Part shown: one piece after another, positions 8,287 through 18,563 of the stretch
Numbering within the stretch: position 1 is the first letter of the stretch
Layout: every line of letters starts with the position of its first letter
Origin: Thiocapsa roseilacustris
Lineage (GTDB): Bacteria; Pseudomonadota; Gammaproteobacteria; Chromatiales; Chromatiaceae
NCBI RefSeq assembly: GCF_041903755.1
Contig: NZ_JBBWVE010000031.1
Location: 13,715-77,714, forward strand
Direction: 5' to 3'
DNA: 64,000 nucleotides
Program-made: the position numbers and the translations under genes
The notes under the pieces: model-generated
Databases searched by the model: none
The model's input: the letters and a program-made list of their open reading frames with translations, nothing else
Told to the model about the DNA's origin: nothing

Positions 8287-8763
8287 ATGTCGAGACCGCA
8301 ACCCTTTGTGCAGGAGGACGCTCGGGCGCCCTATCCGGCCTACGATGACGACCTCGTCGGGTGGGCTGCAGCGAATGCCGCCTTACTTAGAGCAGGCCGT
8401 CTCTCGCAGGTGGACGCCTTGCACCTAGCCGAGGAGTTGGATGACTTGGGAAAAAGTGAGCGTCGGTCCCTGACGAGCCATCTGGGCAATCTGATGCTGC
8501 ACCTTCTGAAATGGCAGTTTCAGCCCGGGTTGCGGGGCCCGAGTTGGCGGCTCTCGGTCAACAATGCGCGCGCGGCGGCTGCCGAGATCCTCGAAGATAG
8601 CCTGAGCCTGCACCCGGCCCTGTCGGTGCTCGTCCACAAGGCTTACCCGCTTGCCCGTCGCAACGCGCTCGCCGAAACAGGGCTTCCCGATACAAGGTTT
8701 CCGCTTGACTGTCCCTATGCAATTGACCAACTGCTCGACGATAGCTACTGGCCGAGTTCTTAG
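8287..8763 (+). CDS. DUF29 domain-containing protein
   Basis: A 158-residue soluble protein of the DUF29 family. Diagnostic segments are YDDDLVGWAAANAALLRAGR, LAEELDDLGKSERRSL, LMLHLLKWQFQPGLRGPSWR and the C-terminal signature AETGLPDTRFPLDCPY...LLDDSYWP. Length fits the family (about 140-160). The frame is open from GTG 8239; ATGs at 8266, 8269 and 8287 are candidates, and I chose 8287 because the family usually starts shortly before the YDDD motif. The function of DUF29 is unknown; the genes are often scattered and multi-copy in cyanobacteria and purple bacteria. A second, broken copy is at 24999-25148. A family B repeat begins directly after the stop. Confidence 0.85.
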   Translation: MSRPQPFVQEDARAPYPAYDDDLVGWAAANAALLRAGRLSQVDALHLAEELDDLGKSERRSLTSHLGNLMLHLLKWQFQPGLRGPSWRLSVNNARAAAAEILEDSLSLHPALSVLVHKAYPLARRNALAETGLPDTRFPLDCPYAIDQLLDDSYWPSS

Positions 8764-8857
8764 GTGATTTCCGGAAAAGGACCTACCGGCAGAGCCGGAA
8801 CCAGGAAAAGTGGTCGAAGGCTCTACTCGTTGTCGTTGTCGTTGTCGTAATCGGATT
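8764..8857 (+). repeat. Family B composite repeat with (GTTGTC)n block, copy 1
   Basis: Starts immediately after the DUF29 stop with GGTGATTTCCGGAAAAGGA, then CTACCGGCAGAGCCGG, then GGCTCTACTCG leading into a hexanucleotide run CGTTGTCGTTGTCG... at 8828-8850 and TAATCGGATTCCGG. It is clearly homologous over about 90 bases to 22388-22480, which follows zur. With the palindrome next to it, this fills the 329-bp gap 8764-9092, where I see no gene. Confidence 0.85.
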
Positions 8858-8862
8858 CCGGA

Positions 8863-8923
8863 CTCTCACGGAGACACGGAGAATCCGAGATCTTTCCTCC
8901 GTGTCTCCGTGTCTCCGTGAGAG
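8863..8923. repeat. Palindromic element, 19-bp perfect arms
   Basis: CTCTCACGGAGACACGGAG at 8863-8881 and its exact reverse complement at 8905-8923, with an extra CTCCGTGT unit before the right arm. It is a REP-like hairpin between the family B repeat and the biotin carboxylase gene, and may act as a terminator. Confidence 0.8.
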
Positions 8924-9092
8924 ATCCCAGAAACTGATCGGTGCTCAGCAGCGGCCCAAGCACGTTTGATCCCGTCATAGAAACCCTTGCAGAATCCCCC
9001 GCATTCGTTATATTGCTGCACAGCAGCATAGACGCGAGCCGATCTCGCCCTGTTTCCTTGGCCGCTTTGCCGGCCGCTCCAGAGGCAAACCA

Positions 9093-10511
<1,419 letters not shown>

Positions 10512-10541
10512 TACCGAACCGAGCCGAGCCGAGATCGACAC

Positions 10542-12365
10542 ATGCCCAAGATCAACATCACCGATGTCATTCTGCGCGATGCCCATCAATCTCTGATCGC
10601 CACGCGTATGCGCACCGAGGACATGCTGCCGATCTGTCCGAAGTTGGATGCGATCGGCTACTGGTCCCTGGAATGCTGGGGCGGCGCGACCTTCGACGCC
10701 TGCGTGCGTTTCCTCAAGGAAGACCCTTGGGAGCGTCTGCGCAAGCTGCGCGAGGCGCTGCCGAAGACCCGCTTGCAGATGCTGCTGCGGGGTCAGAACC
10801 TGCTCGGCTACCGGCATTATTCGGACGACGTGGTGCGCGCCTTCGTCAAGCGCTCGGCCGAGAACGGCATGGACGTCTTCCGCATCTTCGATGCATTGAA
10901 CGATCTGCGGAATCTTAAAACCGCGATCGAGGCGACCAAAGCCGCCGGCAAGCACGCACAGGGCACCATCTGCTATACGGTCAGTCCGGTCCATGACGTG
11001 CCCGGTTTCGTGCGCATGGGTAAGGATCTGGCGGCGATGGGGTGCGACTCCATCGCCATCAAAGACATGGCCGGGTTGCTGACGCCCTTTGTCGCCGCCG
11101 ATCTGGTCAAGGCCCTGAAGGACAGCGTCGATCTGCCGCTGCACCTGCACTCGCACGCCACCTCGGGCCTGGCGGACATGTGCCATCTCAAGGCGATCGA
11201 GAATGGCTGCGACACCATCGATACCGCCATCTCATCCATGGCCGGCGGGACCTCCCATCCGCCCACCGAGAGCATGGTTGCCGCGCTTCGGGGGACCCCC
11301 TACGACACCGGCCTGGATCTCGAGGCGATCCAGGAGGTCGGCATGTACTTCTATCAGGTGCGCAAGAAATATCACCAGTTCGAGAGCGACTTCACGGGTG
11401 TGGACACCCGGGTGCAGGTCAATCAGGTGCCCGGCGGCATGATCTCCAATCTGGCCAACCAGTTGAAGGAGCAGAACGCACTGGATCGGATGAGCGCGGT
11501 GCTCGCGGAGATCCCGCGCGTGCGCGAGGATCTGGGATATCCGCCGCTGGTCACGCCGACCTCCCAGATCGTCGGCACCCAAGCGGTGCTCAATGTCCTG
11601 ACCGAGAAGCGCTACCAGACCATCACCAACGAGGTGAAACTCTATCTTCAGGGCCGTTACGGGCGTGCCCCGGCGAGTGTCAATCCGACCTTGCAACAGC
11701 AGGCAATCGGCAGCGAGGAGCTCGTCGAGTGCCGGCCGGCGGACCTGCTCAAGCCGGAGCTCAAACGGCTCGTGGAGGAGATCGGCGAGGTGGCGACCTC
11801 GGAGGAAGACACACTCACCTATGCCATGTTCCCGGAGATCGGTCGCGCCTTCCTCGAGCATCGCGCCGCCGGGACCCTGCATCCGGAGCCGCTCGAGCCG
11901 CCGCCGAGTGCCGTCGGCGACAAGGCTGCACCGACGGAGTTCAATATCGCCGTCCACGGAGAGACTTATCATGTCAAGGTGACGGGCGCAGGTCACAAGG
12001 GACTCGCCGAGCGCCACTTCTATCTGGACATCGACGGCATCCCCGAAGAGGTGCTCGTCGAGACACTGGACGAGGTCGTCCTGACGGGCGGCGCGGAAGG
12101 CGCCGTGAAGAAGGCCATCACGGGCAAACGGCCGAAGCCGACCCAACCTGGTCATGTCACCACCTCGATGCCGGGCAACATTGTCGATGTGCTGGTCAAG
12201 GAGGGCGATACGGTGACGGCCGGTCAGTCGGTCTTGGTCACCGAGGCGATGAAGATGGAGACCGAGATCCAGGCGCCGATCGGCGGAACCGTAACCGGGA
12301 TTTTCGTCAGCAAGGGCGACGCGGTGAATCCGGACGAGGTTCTGGTCGAGATCAGCGGCGCTTAA
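10542..12365 (+). CDS. pycB: Pyruvate carboxylase subunit B / oxaloacetate decarboxylase alpha-type carboxyltransferase with biotinyl domain
   Basis: A 607-residue protein. The HMGL-like carboxyltransferase domain begins with ITDVILRDAHQSLIATRMRTED and ECWGGATFDACVRFL; metal ligands of this fold are expected in PLHLHSHATSGL near residue 203. A conserved carboxylase domain follows, then a Pro/Ala linker and a biotinyl domain with TEAMKMETEIQAP, biotinylated Lys at about residue 570. Oxaloacetate decarboxylase alpha has the same architecture, but no OadB or OadG membrane subunits are present, and the biotin carboxylase gene is directly upstream, so anaplerotic pyruvate carboxylation is the best reading. 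The stop TAA is the first part of a family A repeat. Confidence 0.88.
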   Translation: MPKINITDVILRDAHQSLIATRMRTEDMLPICPKLDAIGYWSLECWGGATFDACVRFLKEDPWERLRKLREALPKTRLQMLLRGQNLLGYRHYSDDVVRAFVKRSAENGMDVFRIFDALNDLRNLKTAIEATKAAGKHAQGTICYTVSPVHDVPGFVRMGKDLAAMGCDSIAIKDMAGLLTPFVAADLVKALKDSVDLPLHLHSHATSGLADMCHLKAIENGCDTIDTAISSMAGGTSHPPTESMVAALRGTPYDTGLDLEAIQEVGMYFYQVRKKYHQFESDFTGVDTRVQVNQVPGGMISNLANQLKEQNALDRMSAVLAEIPRVREDLGYPPLVTPTSQIVGTQAVLNVLTEKRYQTITNEVKLYLQGRYGRAPASVNPTLQQQAIGSEELVECRPADLLKPELKRLVEEIGEVATSEEDTLTYAMFPEIGRAFLEHRAAGTLHPEPLEPPPSAVGDKAAPTEFNIAVHGETYHVKVTGAGHKGLAERHFYLDIDGIPEEVLVETLDEVVLTGGAEGAVKKAITGKRPKPTQPGHVTTSMPGNIVDVLVKEGDTVTAGQSVLVTEAMKMETEIQAPIGGTVTGIFVSKGDAVNPDEVLVEISGA

Positions 12366-12448
12366 ACCGCGTCCATTGGGGCATGCGGTGTCGATACGGG
12401 TCGGTCGGGGTGGCAGCGCCCATGAAGGTTGGAGTCGAGGCGGTTTAA
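12362..12448. repeat. Family A repeat, copy 3
   Basis: Ends TTAAACCGCGTCC and GAGGCGGTTTAA. It overlaps the pycB stop codon and is followed by GGTGATTTACGG, a family B head-like motif. Confidence 0.85.
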
Positions 12449-12540
12449 GGTGATTTACGGAACGTTGGAGTCTCGTAGGTTGTGCTGACGATAAGAAGCA
12501 CAATTTCGGCCCGAGCAACGAATCCAATTGTTGTCGATTA

Positions 12541-12574
12541 CGATTACGACAACGACAACGACAACGACAACGAA
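12541..12574 (+). repeat. (GACAAC)n hexanucleotide block
   Basis: GATTAC followed by about five GACAAC units, the reverse of the (GTTGTC)n arm seen in other family B copies; AATCCAATTGTTGTCGATTA precedes it. It sits between the convergent pycB and MFS genes. Confidence 0.85.
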
Positions 12575-12599
12575 CCTCAGGGTTTCGAGAGCTTGGGGT

Positions 12600-13940
12600 C
12601 TACCAAACCAGCTCCCCGGCATCATGCGCCTCGGCCACCGCGCGTCCGCGACGCTCGTCGACGCGTAACGCGACAACCAGGGCGACGGCGAACAAGAGTA
12701 CACAGAAGAGGATCGCAGTCTGCAGGCCCACCAGGACTTGAAGGAGTCCGATCGCAAGCAATCCGAACATCCCGGCCAGCTTCATGGACAGGCCCCAGAA
12801 GCCGAACAGCTCGCCCGAGCGCGATAGCGGCGAGAAGAGTCCGACCAGTGTTCGCGTAGCGGACTGACAGGCGCCGAGACTCAGGCCCGCCACGCAGCCG
12901 ACCACCAGGAAGATGTACTGGGCCGGCCAATCGCGTCCCAGGACGTCGCGCGCCAGCTCGCTCAGGAGCGGCGTGAGGTAGATGAGCGCGATCGCCAGTA
13001 TCCACATGACCAGGGTGATCACATAGGTCCGCAACGCCCCGAGCCGGTCTTGGATGAATCCGAATCCGAGCGCCCCGACGGCCGCGGTGATCTGCACCAG
13101 GACAAACATCAGCGTCCGCACCGACTCGTCCCAGCCGATGACCTGCGCGCCGTAGATGAATGCGTAGGCGATGATGATGTAGATACCGCTCATCGAGAAG
13201 AAGACCGAGACGAACAGCACGCCCAGATCGCGATGGGTGCGCAGATGGGTCAGCGTCTGGCGGACCCTTGCGATGCCCATTCGCATGAGGCCGGTGCCGG
13301 GGGGCAGGGCGCGTGCCCGACCGCGCTCGCGTACCCAGAAAAAGGTCGGAATGGCCGCAATCAGGAAGAAGGCGGCGGCCCAAGGACCGACCCAACGGAT
13401 TCGCTCGAAGTTCTCGGCGCTGACATCGCCCAAGACCAGCAGCACGAAGACCGCCGAGACCATTCCGCCGACATAGCCCAGCGCCCAACCGAATCCGGAG
13501 ATCTTGCCGAGATCCTCGGGCGGGCCCAGTCCGGGCAGGAAGCTGGCGATGAAGGCCTCGCCGATCGAGTAGGCGAAGTTCGAGATGATCAGAAGCAGTA
13601 CCCCGAGCAGCGCATAGCCTGGCGCGACGAAATAGAGCGCCGCCGTCGCGATGACGGTCAGGAGATAGCTCGCAAAGAGGAAGCGTTTCTTACTCGCCGT
13701 GTAATCCATGATGGCGCCGGCGACGGGGGAGCAGACCACCACCAGCAGATAGCTCGTGGAAAGCGCCAGGCTCCAGAGCAGATTGCCGAGGCGATAATCC
13801 GGCGCATCGCCGACGATAACCCGCGTGAAGAGGTCGCCGAAGACGACCGTGATGATCAGCAGCGTATAGGCCTGGTTGGCGAAGTCGAACATCGCCCAAC
13901 CGAAGATTTCGCGTTTCGATGCGCGGATGCGTGTCGTCAT
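12600..13940 (-). CDS. MFS transporter, UMF1/Atg22-like family
   Basis: A 446-residue inner-membrane protein with about 12 hydrophobic segments. The start (REIFGWAMFDFANQAYTLLI) and VCSPVAGAIMDYTASKKRFLF, followed by ISNFAYSIGEAFIASFLPG and ISGFGWALGYVGGM, are the signature of the Atg22-like UMF1 family. Substrates of bacterial members are unknown; the yeast relative exports amino acids from the vacuole. It is the last gene of a minus-strand operon: its ATG overlaps the stop of the upstream MFS gene (ATGA, 13937-13940). Confidence 0.85.
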   Translation of the reverse strand: MTTRIRASKREIFGWAMFDFANQAYTLLIITVVFGDLFTRVIVGDAPDYRLGNLLWSLALSTSYLLVVVCSPVAGAIMDYTASKKRFLFASYLLTVIATAALYFVAPGYALLGVLLLIISNFAYSIGEAFIASFLPGLGPPEDLGKISGFGWALGYVGGMVSAVFVLLVLGDVSAENFERIRWVGPWAAAFFLIAAIPTFFWVRERGRARALPPGTGLMRMGIARVRQTLTHLRTHRDLGVLFVSVFFSMSGIYIIIAYAFIYGAQVIGWDESVRTLMFVLVQITAAVGALGFGFIQDRLGALRTYVITLVMWILAIALIYLTPLLSELARDVLGRDWPAQYIFLVVGCVAGLSLGACQSATRTLVGLFSPLSRSGELFGFWGLSMKLAGMFGLLAIGLLQVLVGLQTAILFCVLLFAVALVVALRVDERRGRAVAEAHDAGELVW

Positions 13941-15163
13941 ATCGGCCCTTGATGGGTTGGCGATCGTGCGGTCGGCGGATTCGGCGCGATCCGGGTCATG
14001 ATCTGCAAACAGATGAACCCGAGCACCATTAATCCTGCCACGACCAGCAGGGATCCGTCGAAGGTTCCGCTGATCTCGGCGACCTCGCCGGCGAGGACGG
14101 GGCCGAGGATCTGGGCGATCCCGTAACCGAGGGTCAAGCGCGCCATGATCTGCGCCGGATGCGCGGGATAGCGCACGCCGACCATGGTCAGGACCAAGGA
14201 GACGATGCCGATGAATGTGAATCCGAACAGTGCGGCACTCAGGATCGCGGCGACGAGCGATCCGCTGACGACCGGCAGGACGATCCCGATGATCTGCAGA
14301 CCGTAGGCGACCTGGAGCGTGCGCAGATAATCAAAGCGCCGGGCGATGCGATCCCAGAGGATCGGCGCCGGGATCGCGGCCACGCCGACGAGGAGCCACA
14401 TCCAATCGCCCAAGCCCTGCAGAAGCGGCTGCTGCTCGGTGATCAACACCGTGAAGGTCGCATTGATGACATAGCCGAATCCGGCGCAGACATAGGCGCC
14501 TTGGAGCAGCCACAACCAAGACGCGCCGGGCTCTGGCGCGGCGCCGAGGTGGCGGGGCGTGAGCGGCTGACCGCGATCGGGCGTGGGCAACCCCAGCCAC
14601 GCGGGTATCAGCAGCACGGCGCCGACCAACGTCAGGGCGAGCCACTGACCTTGCCAGGACCAGACCAGACCCGCGCCCGCGACCACCAGGACGCCGACCA
14701 GGATCCCCAATCCGATCCCGCTGAAGTGCACCCCGAGCTCGCTGCGATGATCATGTCGGATCAGCCAGTTGAGGATCAGACCCGAGCCCAGCATCAGCCC
14801 GGCGGCACTGCTCAGTCCGGCAAGATAGCGGCTGACGCCCCAGAGGATCGGCGACTCTCCCATCGCCATCATGAGGGTCGTGATCACGGCCAAGAGCAGA
14901 CCGCCGCGATAGAGCCGGTCCTTGATCCGAAGATCCCGGAGTCGACTCACGATCAGGACCCCGGACAGGTAGCCGAGATAGTTCCAACCGGCCAGCCAGC
15001 CAGCGAGTGCCTCGCCCATGCCCGTTTCGCTTTGCAGAACCGGGATCATGGGCGTATAGGCAAAGCGTGCCACGCCCAAGGTCAGAACCAGGGCGCAGAT
15101 CCCGGATGCCAGAACGCTCCAGTGGCTCGGTTGATGTTCGTATGGATGGTCGGGATGCTTCAC
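13937..15163 (-). CDS. YbfB/YjiJ family MFS transporter
   Basis: A 408-residue inner-membrane permease with about 12 membrane segments. GICALVLTLGVARFAYTPMIP near the N-terminus, GWLAGWNYLGYLSGVL and FGFTFIGIVSLVLTMVG are typical of the YbfB/YjiJ MFS family, whose substrates are mostly unknown. I chose GTG 15163 (VKHPDHPYEH...): the frame is open far upstream, but that part is the shadow of the preceding gene, and the GTGA overlap with its stop (15160-15163) indicates coupled translation. The downstream gene overlaps by ATGA, so all three genes 15657-12600 form one operon. Confidence 0.82.
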   Translation of the reverse strand: MKHPDHPYEHQPSHWSVLASGICALVLTLGVARFAYTPMIPVLQSETGMGEALAGWLAGWNYLGYLSGVLIVSRLRDLRIKDRLYRGGLLLAVITTLMMAMGESPILWGVSRYLAGLSSAAGLMLGSGLILNWLIRHDHRSELGVHFSGIGLGILVGVLVVAGAGLVWSWQGQWLALTLVGAVLLIPAWLGLPTPDRGQPLTPRHLGAAPEPGASWLWLLQGAYVCAGFGYVINATFTVLITEQQPLLQGLGDWMWLLVGVAAIPAPILWDRIARRFDYLRTLQVAYGLQIIGIVLPVVSGSLVAAILSAALFGFTFIGIVSLVLTMVGVRYPAHPAQIMARLTLGYGIAQILGPVLAGEVAEISGTFDGSLLVVAGLMVLGFICLQIMTRIAPNPPTARSPTHQGPI

Positions 15164-15657
15164 GCGTCGTGGCGCCCCGGACAGTCCCGAACGACATCCG
15201 CGACGAGGCGCGAGCGCCAAAGATAGAACGGCACCGCGAGACTCAGTAGCAGCGAGGCCAAGAGAGTCTCGTCGATCGCATCGCGCAGCGGCAGGCTCGA
15301 GCCTGCCAAGGTCGCGACCAAGAGACCGAGATATATGAGGATCGACAGCGTGAGGATCTCCCGTGCCCGTCGCCAGATCCGGCGCACCCAGCTCGGACAG
15401 GGTCGCCGCCGTCGGAATCCCGCTGCCATGACGAGGGCGGCCGGGAGATCGGCGAAGATGAACTCGGGTCGCACGAGATTGCGTAGTATTTCGATCTCTT
15501 CCCCGGTCGTCGGCAGAAAGGTGATCCCCAAGAGCAGCAGATGACGCACCAGGAAGACCAGTACGAGCCAGAGCAGGATCGGTGTCTTCAGGAGCAGGTC
15601 GTCGTCGTAGCGATGGCTGGCGTAGCGCGGCCGGCGATCGGGATGCGCTAGGCTCAT
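15160..15657 (-). CDS. Small inner-membrane protein, DUF2919-like
   Basis: A 165-residue protein with four likely membrane segments (PILLWLVLVFLVRHLLLLGIT, a second near DLPAALVMAAGF, ILTLSILIYLGLLVATL, LLASLLLSLAVPFYLW). The start with a short acidic stretch YDDDLLLKTPILLWL resembles DUF2919 proteins (E. coli YfeZ type), a family with no known function. It heads the operon with the two MFS genes, which its stop overlaps. Confidence 0.6.
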   Translation of the reverse strand: MSLAHPDRRPRYASHRYDDDLLLKTPILLWLVLVFLVRHLLLLGITFLPTTGEEIEILRNLVRPEFIFADLPAALVMAAGFRRRRPCPSWVRRIWRRAREILTLSILIYLGLLVATLAGSSLPLRDAIDETLLASLLLSLAVPFYLWRSRLVADVVRDCPGRHDA

Positions 15658-15730
15658 GACGCCCCCGCACCGGGCGACGATCGGGTACCCGACGGGAGGT
15701 TACAGGATGCAGGTAAGCAGGCGGATGCGC

Positions 15731-16108
15731 TCAAGGCGGCGGCGCTTCGTCGAGCTGCGCATAGATGCAGTTCAACGCAGGGGTGTTCGTGCCCGTCGGG
15801 AAGAAGCTGTTGATGTCGGTCGCGTAGGTCGTTCGGTCGATGCGGCCGTAATAGAGCTTGCTGGTCTCGTCGAGGAAATAGTCGTTGTCGTCGCCGTTGC
15901 TGATGTTGATGACGTAGTTCAGGGGCTGATTGCCGAGATTAAGATGACCGCAAGCGGCGGCGATCTGATTGTAGAAACCCTCCACACCCGGCTTTTCGAT
16001 CAGGCTATCCGGTGCGACCAGGTTACCGCCGCAACCGAACAGCGCCAGTATGACGACGCCGGTCATCACCAGAGTGGTCCGCACGCGCAAGTGCTCGAGT
16101 GTTTGCAT
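15731..16108 (-). CDS. Putative lipoprotein, unknown function
   Basis: A 125-residue protein with a lipoprotein-type signal: basic start (EHLRVRT), hydrophobic core TLVMTGVVILA and lipobox LFGC at about residues 24-27. The mature part (about 98 residues) has paired cysteines (AAACGHLNLG and ALNCIYAQL) that could form a disulphide, and an acidic stretch ISNGDDNDYFLDE. I do not recognise the family. It lies 24 bp downstream of the 82-residue gene and may share its transcript. Confidence 0.6.
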   Translation of the reverse strand: MQTLEHLRVRTTLVMTGVVILALFGCGGNLVAPDSLIEKPGVEGFYNQIAAACGHLNLGNQPLNYVINISNGDDNDYFLDETSKLYYGRIDRTTYATDINSFFPTGTNTPALNCIYAQLDEAPPP

Positions 16109-16132
16109 GATTCGTTTTCCTCAGGTTGACAC

Positions 16133-16381
16133 TCATCGAATCCAGCTTGGGTCGAACGGATCGGGCTGAAACGCGCGATATTTGGCGACACCGTACGCCA
16201 AGTGATGCACGGACTGAAGGAAATTCAGCTCCGCCCAGGCATCGAGGGGCCAACCGGTCCGGTCTCCGCGTTTGTCGAGCATAAGATCGGAGAACATCGC
16301 GTCGAATGCGTCCGGGTCGCCCCAAGCGAGTCGAAGGCGTTCGATGACATGTGGAAACCTCTCCTCCAAAACGGAGACCAT
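16133..16381 (-). CDS. Small conserved hypothetical protein
   Basis: An 82-residue soluble protein. Features are HVIERLRLAWGDPDAFDAMFSDLM and AWAELNFLQSVHHLAYGVAKY, a pattern with conserved aromatic and His residues that looks like a real small domain. I do not know its function. ATG 16381 has GGAG-like bases upstream on the minus strand. The 358-bp stretch upstream (16382-16739) shows no convincing gene or repeat. Confidence 0.6.
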   Translation of the reverse strand: MVSVLEERFPHVIERLRLAWGDPDAFDAMFSDLMLDKRGDRTGWPLDAWAELNFLQSVHHLAYGVAKYRAFQPDPFDPSWIR

Positions 16382-16739
16382 GGCCGTCGCTCCTCAATGG
16401 TGCGCGTCGCTCGCGGAGATCGACTTCGGTGGATTCGATCCAAGGCCCGGGGTTCGCCCGGCGCCTGGTCCTCCCGGGTTCGAGATACGGTGCCCGAATC
16501 TTCTGCGTGCGCCCCGGTCGCCGTATTCTCGCGAGCGGTGGCTCCGGCCGTGATGAAGCATTCCGCGAGCCAAATCAAAATTCGCAGCTAACTTTTTGAA
16601 CTTAAAAGTAATGTCTTGCCTCTGTCGAATGCTGTCGGTGAGTTGCCGAACATGGATCGTGCCGATGTGACCCGAATGGTCAGCGTCGCGCGTCGCGCCC
16701 GAGATCCGACTCGGCCATACCTGCGGTGTGCGGAGCGCC

Positions 16740-17789
16740 TCACTCGTCGGCGATCGACACGTTCTTGCCCGCTGCCGTGAGCTCGGCGGTCTTCACGTCG
16801 ATATAGTCGAACGGGCTGCCGGGGTAACGCTCGTAGTGGCGGCCGGCGACATACTCCAAGACGCCGCCGAAGTGGTAGCGGTAGAGCAGGCTCTCGATAC
16901 GGGTGATCTCGCGTCCCCGGTCGAACAGCACGATGCTCGGGGTGTATTGGATACCCATAGACGCAGCGAGTGCTTTTGGTGTGGTTGCGTTGCCCATGGG
17001 GTCGATGATGGGTGCCTCCGAGCGGGTGTCGAGGCGCACGAGGGTCAGACCCTTCAGGATCTCCAGGATCTCGGGGTCGGCCAAATGGCCGTCGTGAAGG
17101 GCATCGCAGGCCACGCAGGCGACGTCCTCGAACAAGAGCGCGAGTGGGCGATCGGCGACGCTCGCGAGATCGTCGATCTTCTGGATCTGCGGATGCTCTC
17201 GGAAGCTGTACACCTCGCTCGGGCGTTTCGCGGCGGCATAGTCGTTTAAGGTCTGTTGCAGGTAGGCGCGTTCATGCACGTAGTCGAGGACGACCTTGAA
17301 GTCATCGCGATTGCGATAGCCGCTGACCCGCGCGACAGGGCGGTTGGATGCGTCCAGAAAGACGACGGTCGGGGTGAAGCGCACCTGATAGAGCTCCGCG
17401 AGCTCTTTTTCGGACATCGACATCTCCTCGGTCACGGCGACCTCGCGATCGCCCTTCGTGTTCAGGGCGATGACGTCGAAATGTTCCTGGATGAAATCGC
17501 GATAGGGCGCCGTCGCGAAATTCTCTTGTACCAGCTTGTAGCAGTAGGGGCAGCCGTTCATTTCCATGACGAGGATGACGTGCTTGCCGGATTCCGCGGC
17601 CTCGCTCACGTCCTCGGGGAGGTCGAGAAAACTCTCTTTGAACCAGCTCGGATGGCTAAGTATCTTGGCGCCCGTGACTTCGCCGGTCGGGGCCTGGTCC
17701 TGCGCGGCGGCGGGGACTGCGCAGAGGGCCGCAAGCACCGCGCAAAGCGGCAAAAGCCTTGTCGGGGATTTCGGTGTCGTGACGAGCAT
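16740..17789 (-). CDS. Periplasmic protein with two thioredoxin folds (SoxW-like)
   Basis: A 349-residue exported protein. The signal peptide ends near AVPAAAQ (residue 30). The first thioredoxin-like domain (about 45-180) has GCPYC with Cys80 and Cys83 and a cis-Pro segment FTPTVVF. The second (about 195-330) has ACVAC with Cys225 and Cys228 and YTPSIVLF. The first half resembles SoxW/DsbD-gamma type thioredoxins, which keep thiols reduced in the periplasm; in sulphur oxidisers SoxW supports the Sox system. The tandem arrangement and the Cys-Val-Ala-Cys second site are unusual. No sox genes are next to it, so the substrate is unknown. Confidence 0.75.
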   Translation of the reverse strand: MLVTTPKSPTRLLPLCAVLAALCAVPAAAQDQAPTGEVTGAKILSHPSWFKESFLDLPEDVSEAAESGKHVILVMEMNGCPYCYKLVQENFATAPYRDFIQEHFDVIALNTKGDREVAVTEEMSMSEKELAELYQVRFTPTVVFLDASNRPVARVSGYRNRDDFKVVLDYVHERAYLQQTLNDYAAAKRPSEVYSFREHPQIQKIDDLASVADRPLALLFEDVACVACDALHDGHLADPEILEILKGLTLVRLDTRSEAPIIDPMGNATTPKALAASMGIQYTPSIVLFDRGREITRIESLLYRYHFGGVLEYVAGRHYERYPGSPFDYIDVKTAELTAAGKNVSIADE

Positions 17790-17966
17790 CGAGAACGTCT
17801 CCTGTAGGGTGCGGTCGATAGTGGATCCTAACCGGGAGGGCGGTTGCCGGGAAAGGCTCGGTCACGGCATGATGGCGATTCGTCTCCTGCAACCGCGCCG
17901 AGGCGCCTTGCCTCCCATCAGTTAACGCCGGCAAAGTCAACCCAGCACGAAATGGAGGGCATTGCG

Positions 17967-18563
17967 GTGAGCGATCTTGTCCTGTCCGAGCTCTCCGGGT
18001 GGCTGTGGGCCGCAGTCACGACCTTCGGCGTGATCTTTCTTGCCGAGCTTGGCGATAAATCCCAGTTGGTCTGCATGACCTTGGCGGCCCGTCATCGTCG
18101 ATGGCCCGTCTTGATCGGGGCGGTGACGGCCTTCGTTGTCTTGAACACCCTTGCCGTCGTTTTCGGCGTAGGCCTCGCGCAGTGGATTCCGGAGCGCGTT
18201 CTGGCTGGCGTCGTCGCCATCCTGTTCGCGGTCTTCGGGGTGCTCGCGCTGCGCGCCGAAGAGGCCGACGAGGACGCGCCGCAGCGCAGCTGGAGCCACA
18301 ACAGCATCGTCTTGGCGACCTTCTCGATGATCTTTCTTGCAGAGATGGGCGATAAGACCCAGCTTGCGGTCGCGGGTTTGGCGGTCACCCTGCCGCCCGT
18401 CGCGGTTTGGACCGGTGCAACCCTGGCGTTGGCGCTGACCTCCGCGCTCGGCGTCTGGGTCGGATGCCGCCTGTTGCAGGTCATGCCGCTGCATCGCTTG
18501 CATCAACTGAGCGGGGTGTTGTTTCTCGTCCTCGCCGGCCTCGCGCTGACACGCGTGTTTTGA
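17967..18563 (+). CDS. TMEM165/GDT1 family (UPF0016) cation transporter, probable Mn exporter
   Basis: A 198-residue inner-membrane protein with six predicted membrane segments in two repeated halves. Each half carries the family motif E-x-G-D-K-[ST]: AELGDKSQ at residues 26-33 and AEMGDKTQ near residue 123. These acidic residues form the cation site. Bacterial members (MneA type) export manganese; plant and yeast homologues move Mn or Ca. I chose GTG 17967 because GGAGGG at 17954-17959 is correctly spaced; ATG 17952 would place that site inside the gene. It is convergent with the next gene, stop against stop. Confidence 0.85.
   Translation: MSDLVLSELSGWLWAAVTTFGVIFLAELGDKSQLVCMTLAARHRRWPVLIGAVTAFVVLNTLAVVFGVGLAQWIPERVLAGVVAILFAVFGVLALRAEEADEDAPQRSWSHNSIVLATFSMIFLAEMGDKTQLAVAGLAVTLPPVAVWTGATLALALTSALGVWVGCRLLQVMPLHRLHQLSGVLFLVLAGLALTRVF

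Noticed and set aside
8764..9092. Hexanucleotide and palindromic blocks as a CRISPR array
   Set aside because: Units are 6 bp without unique spacers, and the palindromes occur as single hairpins; no cas genes.
16382..16739. Several overlapping short open frames
   Set aside because: None has a ribosome-binding site with a recognisable protein; composition fits shadows or non-coding DNA.
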